From NCBI RefSeq assembly GCF_008727715.1, contig NZ_CP044218.1, positions 1,178,001 to 1,242,000 of the forward strand: DNA of 64,000 nt, given 5' to 3'. A model generated the notes under the pieces. It was not told the DNA's origin and did no database searches. It saw nothing but the letters and a program-made list of their open reading frames with translations. This DNA comes from Mesorhizobium terrae. GTDB taxonomy: Bacteria > Pseudomonadota > Alphaproteobacteria > Rhizobiales > Rhizobiaceae. Every line of letters begins with the position of its first letter. Position 1 is the stretch's first letter. The translations under genes were made by a program, and so were the position numbers. Of the stretch, positions 42,641 to 50,941 are shown piece after piece.

Positions 42641-43738
42641 CTATTGGGATTTCCGCTGCTTAGGAACGGCCGGGGAAGACGCTTGTACGAATCCTGTACG
42701 AAGTGCGGCGTGTACTTTGTCCGTGGTGTCCTCGGCGTGGGTGTAGGTCTTCTGCATCAATGTGATGTCAGCCCATCGTCCAGCTTTCCCCACCGTGCGC
42801 GCATCAAGCCGCTGGCGTACGAGCAACTCCGTTGCGAACCCATGACGCCCTGCGGCGTGCGGCATGATCTCCGCGATCTTTGCTTTTTTGCAGGCCGTCT
42901 TCCATGCCTTGTAGCAGCCATCCTTGCCGGCATAGCCGAACATCTTCTCGATCTTGGTCCGTGTCTTCCCGTGCGGTCCCTTGCGCGGCCGACGCGGACG
43001 GAGGTTCGCCAGTTCGACAACCAGGTCCATCGGCAGGTCAACCCACTGCGCTTCTGTACCCTTCGCCTCCGGCATCCAGACGCGTGCGTTCTGCAGATCG
43101 AAATCGTCCGGCTTCAATGCTGTGGCTTGGCTGATGCGTGCGCCGGTGGCGAACATGAAGTAGGCCATGGCGCGCAGATAGGGGTTCGCCTTCGTTCGAA
43201 ACGCCAACAGCCATTCCCACGAGCCCGGAGTCTTCTCGACTCGGCTCTGCTTGCCGCGCTCGCGGTCCTGTTTCAGCCGTTCAGCTTTGGTGTAGGCCTT
43301 GATGCGGATAGGGGGGCATTTGCCGAGATCGTGCGCATTGTTGATCACTGCGCGGATCGGCGTCACCACGTGACGTTGCCAAGAATCCGTGGCGCCGTTC
43401 GGGAAAATGATCGGGCCAAGGTTTCTGACTTCCTGAGGAGTGATAGAGGGGACACTCCGGTCGGTCAGGTGCGGGAGGATCGCTTCGAGATCGTTCGCTT
43501 CCATAGGATTCGCCGGATAGAGCATCACGGCGTCCTCGAAGGTCAGGGCCTTTTCTTCCCCAACGATATCACGTTTGATCTCTTTCCTTTCGAACTCTGC
43601 GAGCGCGACTTCTGCGTCCCTTTTTGGCGCTGTCGAAGGTATTCCAGTGCTTTGCCGGTAGTATTTACCGGACGGTATCCGGTCGATCCGTCCTTTGAAC
43701 CACCACCATCCGGTTCGTTCGTAGAGTTCGAGGGGCAA
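42641..43738 (-). CDS. int: Phage tyrosine integrase
   Basis: 365 residues. N-terminal arm-binding region (ERTGWWWFKGRIDRIPSGKYY), core-binding domain, and catalytic domain with Arg in TGARISQATALKP, H-x-x-R in MPHAAGRHGFATELL, and the nucleophile Tyr in MQKTYTHAEDT. Starts at TTG 43738 inside the upstream excisionase-like gene, overlapping it by 196 bases in another frame. Inserts the phage into, probably, a tRNA locus nearby. Confidence 0.93.
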   Translation of the reverse strand: MPLELYERTGWWWFKGRIDRIPSGKYYRQSTGIPSTAPKRDAEVALAEFERKEIKRDIVGEEKALTFEDAVMLYPANPMEANDLEAILPHLTDRSVPSITPQEVRNLGPIIFPNGATDSWQRHVVTPIRAVINNAHDLGKCPPIRIKAYTKAERLKQDRERGKQSRVEKTPGSWEWLLAFRTKANPYLRAMAYFMFATGARISQATALKPDDFDLQNARVWMPEAKGTEAQWVDLPMDLVVELANLRPRRPRKGPHGKTRTKIEKMFGYAGKDGCYKAWKTACKKAKIAEIMPHAAGRHGFATELLVRQRLDARTVGKAGRWADITLMQKTYTHAEDTTDKVHAALRTGFVQASSPAVPKQRKSQ

Positions 43739-43935
43739 TCTTCTGGTTCCTGGAATAGTCGGTCAATGTGCTCTGGCAGGAGTATCATCGCCTTTCCGAG
43801 CATCTTGCAAGCTCGGAGGCGCCGCGCGTCCGCTCGGATCGTTCGCGCCGACAGGTGGATGCCGCGCGCAGCGAACACTTCCACCCACTCCTCTGGCGTC
43901 TTCCCCTCCTCCAAGATGATGCTTGGCCCTGGCAT
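43543..43935 (-). CDS. Excisionase-like small DNA-binding protein
   Basis: 130 residues. The first 70 have a winged-HTH look (TPEEWVEVFAARGIHLSART, then RADARRLRACKMLGKAMILL and PEHIDRLFQE); the rest is basic and low-complexity. Location directly before int and overlap with it match phage xis genes. ATG 43935 shares a base with the upstream stop (TGATG). Confidence 0.65.
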   Translation of the reverse strand: MPGPSIILEEGKTPEEWVEVFAARGIHLSARTIRADARRLRACKMLGKAMILLPEHIDRLFQEPEDCPSNSTNEPDGGGSKDGSTGYRPVNTTGKALEYLRQRQKGTQKSRSQSSKGKRSNVISLGKKRP

Positions 43936-44420
43936 CAGTCGTCATACCCCGCAATCCAGAGCCGGTACCGGCCGTCAATTCGATTGAACTCGCCCGCCGC
44001 CCGCTCATCATGATCGAGCATTGCCCTGCTGGTGACCCCGCAAATCTCGCGTAGCCAGTCCGCGGCTTCCTCGGCCGACCCAGTTTCGCTGAAGGTCCAG
44101 AAACCGCGCTCCTGGCACATCATCGCTGCGCGTCGCGCGAGCGGACCGCCTTTGAGTTCGGGTTCGGTTTGTTCACTGGCGCCAGGGCTGGTCTCGCCTG
44201 ATTGCTCAGCCGCAGGGAAGTCCGGTTTCTCTTCGGCCTGTGCTTGTGCGGCGCTTCCGGGCTTTTGCCCTGGCGTTTCGGCGGCCGGCGCGATCACGTC
44301 GAAGACAAGATTTTCGCCGATGATAAACACGTCGACCTTTTCGCAGTCGCTGATGTCGAGCAGGGTGCGCAGCGCGTCGGCCGTGGGGATGGAATAGCGA
44401 TGGACGATCGTCGGTATCAT
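43935..44420 (-). CDS. Phage protein of unknown function
   Basis: 161 residues from ATG 44420 (overlaps the previous stop, ATGA). N-terminal compact segment (PTADALRTLLDISDCEKVDVF), a Pro/Gln/Glu-rich linker, then a C-terminal alpha/beta unit (ERGFWTFSETGSAEEAADWLRE ... NRIDGRYRLWIAGYDD). No known domain recognised. Reading further upstream would cross two other genes. Confidence 0.7.
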   Translation of the reverse strand: MIPTIVHRYSIPTADALRTLLDISDCEKVDVFIIGENLVFDVIAPAAETPGQKPGSAAQAQAEEKPDFPAAEQSGETSPGASEQTEPELKGGPLARRAAMMCQERGFWTFSETGSAEEAADWLREICGVTSRAMLDHDERAAGEFNRIDGRYRLWIAGYDD

Positions 44421-44599
44421 CGCTGGCGAGCCCCTAGCACAAGGCTTTGCCATGGATTCGGACGCTTGAACTCGCCGATGCGATTGAGATTGACCCATTG
44501 CGCGGCCCAATAACCGAACATGTAGAATTTGTACCGGGCCAGCGAATCCCATGCTTTGCGCTCGGCCTCGTCCATCTCGTGTCTCAGCCGATCGATCAC
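44417..44599 (-). CDS. Small phage protein (60 aa)
   Basis: 60 residues from GTG 44599, whose first bases overlap the upstream stop (GTGA) and whose stop overlaps the next ATG (ATGA). Aromatic-rich (ARYKFYMFGYWAAQWVNLNR). No family recognised; the double overlap is the main support for its being a gene. Confidence 0.6.
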   Translation of the reverse strand: MIDRLRHEMDEAERKAWDSLARYKFYMFGYWAAQWVNLNRIGEFKRPNPWQSLVLGARQR

Positions 44600-44931
44600 A
44601 GCCCGATCTCCTCGAGGAAAGTTTCGAGCCCGACCGGTTTTTCCGGAGCCGAGAAATAGCCCTTGATATGGGCATCCCAGTGTTCGGCGAGTTTCGCCGA
44701 TACCTGCCGGCGAGCACGCTTCATGCTCTCGATTTTGAGTTCGTCCGACGTGCGCGTGATGCGCCGATCCCACTTCCTGATCTCGCGCCAAAAGCCGCGA
44801 TGCTCAATTCGAACAGCATCAGGCAACATCCGAAAACAATCGCCGCAGACAGTCTCCTGATCCTCATGTTCGCGCTTGAAGGTGCGGCGGCAGCGCGGAT
44901 TGATGCAGGGGATTCGCTCAGCGGAGACCAC
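44596..44931 (-). CDS. Phage zinc-ribbon-like protein
   Basis: 111 residues from GTG 44931 (GGAGG about 8 bases before). Four cysteines in two pairs (IPCINPRCRRTF and ETVCGDCFRML) suggest a zinc ribbon; the C-terminal two thirds are helical and basic. May bind DNA or a host protein. Unknown function. Confidence 0.65.
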   Translation of the reverse strand: MVSAERIPCINPRCRRTFKREHEDQETVCGDCFRMLPDAVRIEHRGFWREIRKWDRRITRTSDELKIESMKRARRQVSAKLAEHWDAHIKGYFSAPEKPVGLETFLEEIGL

Positions 44932-45184
44932 GACGTGCCTCCGCGAGATATTTTGGAAACATCGCTTCGATGTGTTCCGGAACAGGTTCACCACGTGCTG
45001 CAGCAACCAGCGCTTCGCTCAGTTGGACGCCTAGGGAAGGTTCCCTGGGCTCATCATGCCGCGCCCGATACTGGCGTGCGGCCTTCTTCCCATGTCGGGC
45101 CTTGATGTGCTGGAAAACGTCATTGTGACCGATGAAAAGCACGCCGGTGCAATGTGGGCAGGGAAAGGTACGCGCGTCAGCCAT
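44918..45184 (-). CDS. C2H2-type zinc-finger phage protein
   Basis: 88 residues with CPHC-x12-H-x4-H (FPCPHCTGVLFIGHNDVFQH then IKARHG), a single C2H2-like finger, followed by an Arg-rich helix. ATG 45184 overlaps the previous gene's end. Resembles Ros/MucR-like or nuclease-associated fingers only in general form; role unknown. Confidence 0.65.
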   Translation of the reverse strand: MADARTFPCPHCTGVLFIGHNDVFQHIKARHGKKAARQYRARHDEPREPSLGVQLSEALVAAARGEPVPEHIEAMFPKYLAEARRGLR

Positions 45185-45428
45185 GCCACACCGCCTTCTC
45201 GACGGCCGCCTTGCAGCCATCGAGTGTCGTCATCGCTCCAGTGCGGCCATCATCCCATATGCCATAATACGGCCCGTCGCCCAGGAACTGCTGAATGGCA
45301 CCGCTGGTGCCGTGGAGCAGCCACAGGCGTGTCTTTTCTTGCTCGGTGCAGGTGCAGACATCACCCCTCTCATGGATCGTACAGACGCGCGAGAAACGCC
45401 AGCGTGTGAATTCCAGCAGCCCGCTCAT
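45177..45428 (-). CDS. Small phage protein (83 aa)
   Basis: 83 residues (MSGLLEFTRWRFSRVCTIHE ... YYGIWDDGRTGAMTTLDGCKAAVEKAV). Contains the pair CTCT. ATG 45428 overlaps the HerA-like stop (ATGA). Function not recognised. Confidence 0.6.
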   Translation of the reverse strand: MSGLLEFTRWRFSRVCTIHERGDVCTCTEQEKTRLWLLHGTSGAIQQFLGDGPYYGIWDDGRTGAMTTLDGCKAAVEKAVWHG

Positions 45429-47047
45429 TCGAGTCCGGCCGCGATGCGCAGCCCTCCTGCTTCCGAGATCAGGCTGTTCTTGCGCAGGATCGACATTCGC
45501 GTGTTCCAGCTACCGCCGCGCGGGACAACGCCGAGTTGATGCGCCAAGGCGTCGATCGAGATGCCGGGCGTACGGCGGATGATCTTGAAGGCATCTGCCG
45601 AGGGCGTCGGAAGGTTCTGCTCCAACAAGTCCGCAGGCGCCAAACCTTCCGGTGCTGCCGGCGGGTTCGTCGGCACGACCAGATCACCTTCCTCGCGGAC
45701 ACGACCGCTGTCGAGCAAAGCGCGGCGACGGGTATTGAAGCTGCCGCCTCTCGCCTTGCGACCACAAGCAGCCGCCAAGCCGGCCCATGTCAACTTCGCG
45801 GGCCACACCCGCATCGCGACATCAAGGAAAGGATCGCCACCTAAAGTCATCTGCTTGGCCGCAGCGGACGCCAAAGACTTCACCGCTTCGCGGGTCTTCG
45901 ACTTCATAGTAGACAGCGGTGGGTTACTGCTAATGGTCACCGGGGTAGGATTCGAGCCTGCGAACAACGGGTATTCTACCCGTTGCCTAGCCTCGCTCGG
46001 CTTTCCGGCCGTAGGCGCGATGTTTTCGATCGCACCCCTGACTTTGATGAACGCATCATCCCACCCGTCACCATAACCGGTGCGATAACCTTTCTCCTCG
46101 CCTCGATCATAGCCGCGTTTCTCGGCTGCCTCGATATCGGCCGGCGCGGCGGTGCTTTTGACCGGCTTGGCGGCTTCTTCCTTCGCCTTGGCGGCGTCGA
46201 CCATCATCTGGCGCAGCGCGGCGACGTCTACCCCTGTAAGAGCCGGCGCCACCACTGTCTCGCCAACCTCAGGCGTGCGGGAAGAATCGAACGTTCGGAT
46301 CGGCAGGAACTTGACCAGTTCGAGTTCGTCGTCGGCCGGCGACCATACCCAGCCTTCGCCACGCTGGAGCTTCGGTAGGCTGCCCATCACCGCCCGCGCC
46401 TGGTCGGCGTCCGCGTTGCCCTTGACCCACTCCTCGATCGCCTTCCGGTCCTGCGGGCTGGTCAGCTTCAGCGCGATCAGCGTTCCGATCTGGCTGAGAA
46501 CGTTCTTATGAATCACCGCCGGCCTCTGGCTGATCATGACCGGCCGGAAGCCCTTGATGCGGCCGCGCCTGACGATCTTGTCGAAGGCGCCGAACAGGCG
46601 CTGCTCGCCGTCGGCTAGGCGCTGCGAAGCGATCTCATCGGCCTCGTCTACAATCAGGTGCAGCGCCGTCTTGTTCTTGGCGTAGAGGTTTTCCAGGAAC
46701 GGCGTCAGGAACCGGTTCTTTTCTCCGTGTGTCATTTCAGATGTGTCGATGATCGCCTGCACGTCACGCTCTGCAAGCGCGAGGGCAAGAGCCTTGCCCG
46801 TGTCAGCATCGGGTGTAATCGGCACGTCTGCATGCTCGCCGCCGAAGATCAGGACAGGGAAGCCGCCATTCTCGGAACCGTCTGCGCCGGATCGCAGGCC
46901 CCACCATGCGCCGGTTGGGTCAATGACGATCACGCGCCGGCCGAGCTCGAGCAGCTGTTCGACGGCGCTCTTCGCGGTGAAAGTCTTGCCGGCGCCGGTG
47001 GTGCCGACGATCGCTGTCGGGTGGTCGAGGTACCGGGTGATATCCAT
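45425..47047 (-). CDS. HerA/FtsK-like ATPase with C-terminal winged-helix repeats
   Basis: 540 residues. The N-terminal half is a P-loop ATPase of the HerA/VirB4 superfamily: Walker A AIVGTTGAGKTFTAKSA, Walker B ALHLIVDEADEIASQR and a motif-like MISQRPAVIHK. The C-terminal part has two similar helical units (GGSFNTRRRALLDSG and GGSWNTRMSILRKNS) that look like winged helices. Could pump or resolve DNA during phage recombination or packaging-like reactions; specific role unknown. Confidence 0.8.
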   Translation of the reverse strand: MDITRYLDHPTAIVGTTGAGKTFTAKSAVEQLLELGRRVIVIDPTGAWWGLRSGADGSENGGFPVLIFGGEHADVPITPDADTGKALALALAERDVQAIIDTSEMTHGEKNRFLTPFLENLYAKNKTALHLIVDEADEIASQRLADGEQRLFGAFDKIVRRGRIKGFRPVMISQRPAVIHKNVLSQIGTLIALKLTSPQDRKAIEEWVKGNADADQARAVMGSLPKLQRGEGWVWSPADDELELVKFLPIRTFDSSRTPEVGETVVAPALTGVDVAALRQMMVDAAKAKEEAAKPVKSTAAPADIEAAEKRGYDRGEEKGYRTGYGDGWDDAFIKVRGAIENIAPTAGKPSEARQRVEYPLFAGSNPTPVTISSNPPLSTMKSKTREAVKSLASAAAKQMTLGGDPFLDVAMRVWPAKLTWAGLAAACGRKARGGSFNTRRRALLDSGRVREEGDLVVPTNPPAAPEGLAPADLLEQNLPTPSADAFKIIRRTPGISIDALAHQLGVVPRGGSWNTRMSILRKNSLISEAGGLRIAAGLE

Positions 47048-47319
47048 CAGGACGGCCTCGCGTTCAAGGTGGGGATCTGTTCAAGGACTTTGCCTAGGAT
47101 GGCCGTCTCGGAATTGAGCATGATGCGCACAGCAACCGCAGCGCAGCGTTCCATGGCCTCCTCGCCGTGATAAAGCTTAATCGCCGTCAAAATAGCTGCG
47201 ATGCCAGTTGCGAGCGCTCCGACAGCCAAACCACTATGGGCGTCGTTGCCTATCCACGCTTTGGGGCAGTGGGTCTCTATTGCGGCGATGATTTCGTCTG
47301 TGAGCAAATTCGTCATCAC
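47047..47319 (-). CDS. Small phage protein (90 aa)
   Basis: 90 residues starting with GTG 47319 overlapping the helicase stop (GTGA). Contains a hydrophobic stretch (LAVGALATGIAAILTAIKL) that could be a membrane segment or a buried helix. No family recognised. Confidence 0.6.
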   Translation of the reverse strand: MMTNLLTDEIIAAIETHCPKAWIGNDAHSGLAVGALATGIAAILTAIKLYHGEEAMERCAAVAVRIMLNSETAILGKVLEQIPTLNARPS

Positions 47320-48446
47320 ATCACCAATGTCAGGTGGTCAGCCGCGCGGGTGACCGCCGTGTAAAGCCAGCGGCGGCGGTCATCGCCGAAGGCGCGGGAT
47401 TCATCGAAGACGCAGACCTTCGGCCACTGGCTGCCCTGCGCCTTATGGGCCGTGATCGCCATTCCGAAGGTGAAGCGCTGCGTGCCGATCAGTTGCTTCC
47501 AAGGGATGCCGTCGGCTGAGCTGTCCGGCTTGAAGAACTCCGGCCGAACCCTGATCTCGATCTCCGGGCGCTCAGGACTGTCCGGATCGGCGACGGTATA
47601 CCGCAGGACCTTCTTGCTCTGGCTGCGACCCGGCTTGGCCTTAGCGACGATCTTGTAGATCTCGCCGTTGGCGATGCGTTTCTCGCGATCGTTTCGCAGG
47701 CAGATCAGGCTTTCGCCGACCATCGGATTGGGGTCTGTAAACCCATGCAGTTCCCGGAGCCGGGCATTGTAGCGCTGGCGGGAAACATTCTTGCCGACTA
47801 TCACTATGTCGGCGTCGGTAACGCGGTGTTGCTCCAGATCCTCCCGCCGGCAGATGTGCAAGAAGTCCAGATCGCAGGGCGCATAGCTGCCGCCTGTCCG
47901 GATCTCGCTCGCAAGACGGATGATTGGGCTATCCTTCGCCTGCCGGTGCACATCGGTGAGCATGTAGTCGGGCTCGCCGGCCGTGAAATATCCGTGACCG
48001 GAGACAGGAGGGAGTTGAGCCGGATCGCCTAGGACGAGCACCGGAACATCGAAGGACAACAGGTCCTTCGCAAGTTCCTCATTCACCATGGACACCTCGT
48101 CGACAATGACGAGTGACACGCCATCGAGCGCCGACCTGTTGAGTTCGAGGATCAAATTGCCGTCATCGTCGCGCAACGGCATGCCGTTGGCATCGTACTT
48201 CCCCTGATAGATCAAAGAGTGGATGGTCTTGGCGCCGACGCATCCCTTCTGGCGCATGACGCGCGCGGCTTTACCGGTGAACGCAGCGAACTTGACCTTC
48301 CCGTCTTCCTGTTCGGCGATATGGGTGGCGAGCGTGGATTTCCCTGTGCCAGCATAGCCCGCGAGATAGAAGGTCGGCGCGTAGCGCAGTCGCAGCCAAG
48401 CCGCCGCCTTCGAAAGAGCCTCGTTCTGTTGGGGCGCCCACTGCAT
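47316..48446 (-). CDS. Dda/RecD2-like SF1B DNA helicase
   Basis: 376 residues. Walker A YLAGYAGTGKSTLATHIA, motif II VIVDEVSMVNEEL, motif III GDPAQLPPVSGHG, and motifs V/VI AHKAQGSQWPKV and YTAVTRAADHL mark a 5'-3' superfamily 1B helicase close to T4 Dda and RecD2. Expected to unwind DNA in phage replication or recombination. Stop and start overlap both neighbours. Confidence 0.92.
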   Translation of the reverse strand: MQWAPQQNEALSKAAAWLRLRYAPTFYLAGYAGTGKSTLATHIAEQEDGKVKFAAFTGKAARVMRQKGCVGAKTIHSLIYQGKYDANGMPLRDDDGNLILELNRSALDGVSLVIVDEVSMVNEELAKDLLSFDVPVLVLGDPAQLPPVSGHGYFTAGEPDYMLTDVHRQAKDSPIIRLASEIRTGGSYAPCDLDFLHICRREDLEQHRVTDADIVIVGKNVSRQRYNARLRELHGFTDPNPMVGESLICLRNDREKRIANGEIYKIVAKAKPGRSQSKKVLRYTVADPDSPERPEIEIRVRPEFFKPDSSADGIPWKQLIGTQRFTFGMAITAHKAQGSQWPKVCVFDESRAFGDDRRRWLYTAVTRAADHLTLVM

Positions 48447-48793
48447 CAGATTTCGCCCTGAAGTCGCCGAGCTACCGCAGCCAGGCCAACCGCCATGACG
48501 GTCGCGACATCCATCGACATCGCTGTCTGGCGCTGGTGCGCTTCACCAATTGCCTCGTTCCAAAAACAAGAGAGAGCATCGGCGAGCGTTGCGGCAGTTA
48601 GCGCCTCCGTAGCTGGCCTCGCTGCAAGCGCGGCCTCGGCAACCCTCGCCCTATCGAGATAGCGGTTGTTCGCCTCGAGAAGTTCGTTGACGCGCTTGTT
48701 GTGCGTCGTGGCGCGATCTTCCGCCTGGTTGAGCAGTTCGGCCACTCGAGCCGGAGCGAAAATGACGCGTTCAATAGTCCAGTCGCCAGCCAT
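48446..48793 (-). CDS. Phage protein of unknown function (115 aa)
   Basis: 115 residues from ATG 48793, which shares a base with the upstream stop (TGATG). Mainly helical (VAELLNQAEDRATTHNKRVN ... RARVAEAALAARPATEALTA). Longer reading to 48898 is out of step with the overlap pattern. No recognisable domain. Confidence 0.65.
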   Translation of the reverse strand: MAGDWTIERVIFAPARVAELLNQAEDRATTHNKRVNELLEANNRYLDRARVAEAALAARPATEALTAATLADALSCFWNEAIGEAHQRQTAMSMDVATVMAVGLAAVARRLQGEI

Positions 48794-49116
48794 CACGCGT
48801 TCTCCTTCACCGGAGCCACGATTTGAGTGGCGAAGCCGATGACGGCGGTCGCCAGCGCGCGGAGCGAATGGCCATCTGTCAGGGTGCGTGGATCGCACTC
48901 GATGACCTTGCGGGCGATATCGGTGGCGCCGTCAAAGCTGAGCGGCGCCACGATGATGGAGCCTCCGGCGCCGACAAGCACGGCATCGCCGACCTGGAAC
49001 GGAACTTCGACCGGGCCGTCTTTCGCAGGCAATTTGAGCGCGCCAGACCGGGTGACGGTTGCGACCTTCCAACCGTTCTCAAAAACGGCGACATCATGGG
49101 CATGGATCTCGATCAT
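48793..49116 (-). CDS. Phage protein of unknown function (107 aa)
   Basis: 107 residues, beta-rich N-terminus (HDVAVFENGWKVATVTRSGALKLPA) and helical C-terminus. ATG 49116 overlaps the previous stop (TGATG). No family recognised. Confidence 0.65.
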   Translation of the reverse strand: MIEIHAHDVAVFENGWKVATVTRSGALKLPAKDGPVEVPFQVGDAVLVGAGGSIIVAPLSFDGATDIARKVIECDPRTLTDGHSLRALATAVIGFATQIVAPVKENA

Positions 49117-49286
49117 CAGGCTCGCTCCGTCTTCAGAACTTTGATCTTCTTGATGAGAGAGGCGTTGCCCTCGGCGACGAGCGTCTTCTGAGCCTCAATC
49201 CTTGCTGCGGCTGACGACGGCGCATCGATGTCGGTGCTCGATCCGTCGGTGAAGTGGACGCGAAAGGTTACTGGAGACCGGCTCAT
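49116..49286 (-). CDS. Small phage protein (56 aa)
   Basis: 56 residues (MSRSPVTFRVHFTDGSSTDI ... EAQKTLVAEGNASLIKKIKVLKTERA) read from ATG 49286, which overlaps the upstream stop, to TGA 49118-49116, which overlaps the next ATG. The seamless overlaps and ordinary composition support it despite its size. Confidence 0.55.
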   Translation of the reverse strand: MSRSPVTFRVHFTDGSSTDIDAPSSAAARIEAQKTLVAEGNASLIKKIKVLKTERA

Positions 49287-49675
49287 ATGCCGGCTACCGC
49301 GCGAGGGACGCGCCGCTTCGAGGCGTCCTCGTCCTTCGGCGCCTCGAAAGGTTCCAACGGATGCAGCGCTGCCTCCGACGAATGCAGAAGCTGGCGCTGG
49401 ATACCAATCCGGCTCTCAGCGTAGGTCTTCGCCTTGCTGATCTCGCGGGTGAAATGTGAGACCGCATTATTGTAGATGAACTCGGCCTGTTCGAGTTGGC
49501 TCGCGAGATCGCGGACGGACATATCCCGCTCACGCTCAATCGTCATAATCGCCCGCGCAGCTTGGTCGATTGCCGAGCGGTGCTCGGCAATCTTGGCAGC
49601 GACCGGATCGGCCAGCACCGCATTCTGCGTGAGGTCGACGGTCAGTTCACGCTCAAGGTCTGCTTCGAGTGCCAT
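49283..49675 (-). CDS. Coiled-coil phage protein (130 aa)
   Basis: 130 residues dominated by one long amphipathic helix (DPVAAKIAEHRSAIDQAARA through ISKAKTYAESRIGIQRQLL). It precedes the annealing-type protein gene by position in the recombination cluster (3 bases from it). Possibly a recombination accessory or Gam-like factor; not assignable. Confidence 0.6.
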   Translation of the reverse strand: MALEADLERELTVDLTQNAVLADPVAAKIAEHRSAIDQAARAIMTIERERDMSVRDLASQLEQAEFIYNNAVSHFTREISKAKTYAESRIGIQRQLLHSSEAALHPLEPFEAPKDEDASKRRVPRAVAGI

Positions 49676-49678
49676 CGG

Positions 49679-50926
49679 TCAGCCCTCCTCGCCAGTATCG
49701 AAGCCGTCGAGGTAGGCCTGCAGCTTCTGCTCGTCGTTGCGGAACTCGGCGGGTACCGCCTTGCGGCTCAGTCCCTTCTTCCGAGCCTCAATGCCCTTGG
49801 CTCGTGCCTGGGTGATGGGGTCGGCGACGTCCGGTCCTGGAGTATGGCCAGACGTCGCCTTGCCCTCCGGACGGTCCTGTCCGGAGGGCTTTTCCGCGCT
49901 GGTAGTCTCAGCGGCATGATTGCGGGTTTGCGCGGAATTGGAATTAGTGCCGTCGCCCGACGGAGGTGCATTGTCGGGCGACGGCTTCGCCTCATCAGCA
50001 GTGGGGGTGGACTGCTTTCCCGAGGCACCGGCGCCGGCCGGAGAGGAGGTGCTGGCGTCCGATTTCTGATCCTTGGTTTCCGTCTTTGCGAAATCGTCGA
50101 CGGCAGATTTCTGGTCGGCCGCCGCGCCATCGCCGACGGCCTGAATTGGTGGGAAAGTATCATCGAGAGACGCCATGCCGTCCTGCACGGCCTTCATCAT
50201 GGCAATCACTCGGGCGATATCGGGCGCCAGCCATTCGGCGGCCTTGCGACCGATGATGGCTTCAACTCGGGCGATATCGACATGTTCGCGGAGACGTTCG
50301 GCAGTCGCGTTGCGCCACTTCGGCAGATCCTTCCCGATCTTGTCGACGAGCCCCTGCTTGGCCTCTTCGAAGGCAAAGTCCGCAAAAGTCTGGAGCGCAT
50401 TGACGGTGACGTTGCGCAGCGCCTTCGAGGTTCCGATCTGGAACGCGATGTCGAGCCGCCGCGCGTCGTCGCCGCCGCCAATCTTGCCTGCGCCCTTCTG
50501 CTGCTGAAATGGCCGAACAAGCGAGAAGCCAGTTTCGAGATCGAGGAACCGCGCATAGAACAGCCACGAATTGCCGAGATCCTGCACACGGACATCGAGG
50601 TCGCAGTTGCCATAAAGGCGCGCCAGGTCATTGGCGAGCTTGATGGACGGCCCTTCGATCCAGTCGATCCGGTTCTCTCTCTTGTTCCTGACCGGGAACC
50701 GGTAGTACCAGTCGGTTCCTGCTGCGGCGGCAAGGAACTTCAGCTTTCCGAGCACCTTCGACTCGTCGCGGAAGACAGCGACAGCCTGCGCACCGAACAC
50801 CCGGTCGGTCGGCGTCTGGAACGGCGACGTGGCGACTACATCGCCGCCGCGGCGGCTTTCACTCTCCCGGGCGAAGGTGTCCAGCGCACTGAAACGATCC
50901 TCGCGTTCAACTGTCTCGGTATTCAT
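49679..50926 (-). CDS. Putative phage single-strand annealing/recombination protein
   Basis: 415 residues. The conserved N-terminal 260 include FRDESKVLGKLKFLAAAAG, RIDWIEGPSIKLANDLARLY, RRLDIAFQIGTSKALRN and AIIGRKAAEWL; the last 150 are Pro/Ser/Ala-rich linker plus a basic end. Directly upstream of it in the operon is a YqaJ exonuclease, and exonuclease plus annealing protein is the standard phage pairing (Red/RecET). The fold class (RecT, ERF or other) is not certain. Confidence 0.65.
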   Translation of the reverse strand: MNTETVEREDRFSALDTFARESESRRGGDVVATSPFQTPTDRVFGAQAVAVFRDESKVLGKLKFLAAAAGTDWYYRFPVRNKRENRIDWIEGPSIKLANDLARLYGNCDLDVRVQDLGNSWLFYARFLDLETGFSLVRPFQQQKGAGKIGGGDDARRLDIAFQIGTSKALRNVTVNALQTFADFAFEEAKQGLVDKIGKDLPKWRNATAERLREHVDIARVEAIIGRKAAEWLAPDIARVIAMMKAVQDGMASLDDTFPPIQAVGDGAAADQKSAVDDFAKTETKDQKSDASTSSPAGAGASGKQSTPTADEAKPSPDNAPPSGDGTNSNSAQTRNHAAETTSAEKPSGQDRPEGKATSGHTPGPDVADPITQARAKGIEARKKGLSRKAVPAEFRNDEQKLQAYLDGFDTGEEG

Positions 50927-50941
50927 GTTGGCCTATTCCTT

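Noticed and set aside
42641..43738. Integrase as the ICE integrase
   Set aside because: Its neighbours and operon continuity with phage early genes assign it to the prophage; a link to the ICE would need matching attachment sites.
42644..43987. 447-codon plus-strand reading frame
   Set aside because: It is antisense to the integrase, which has the full catalytic set.
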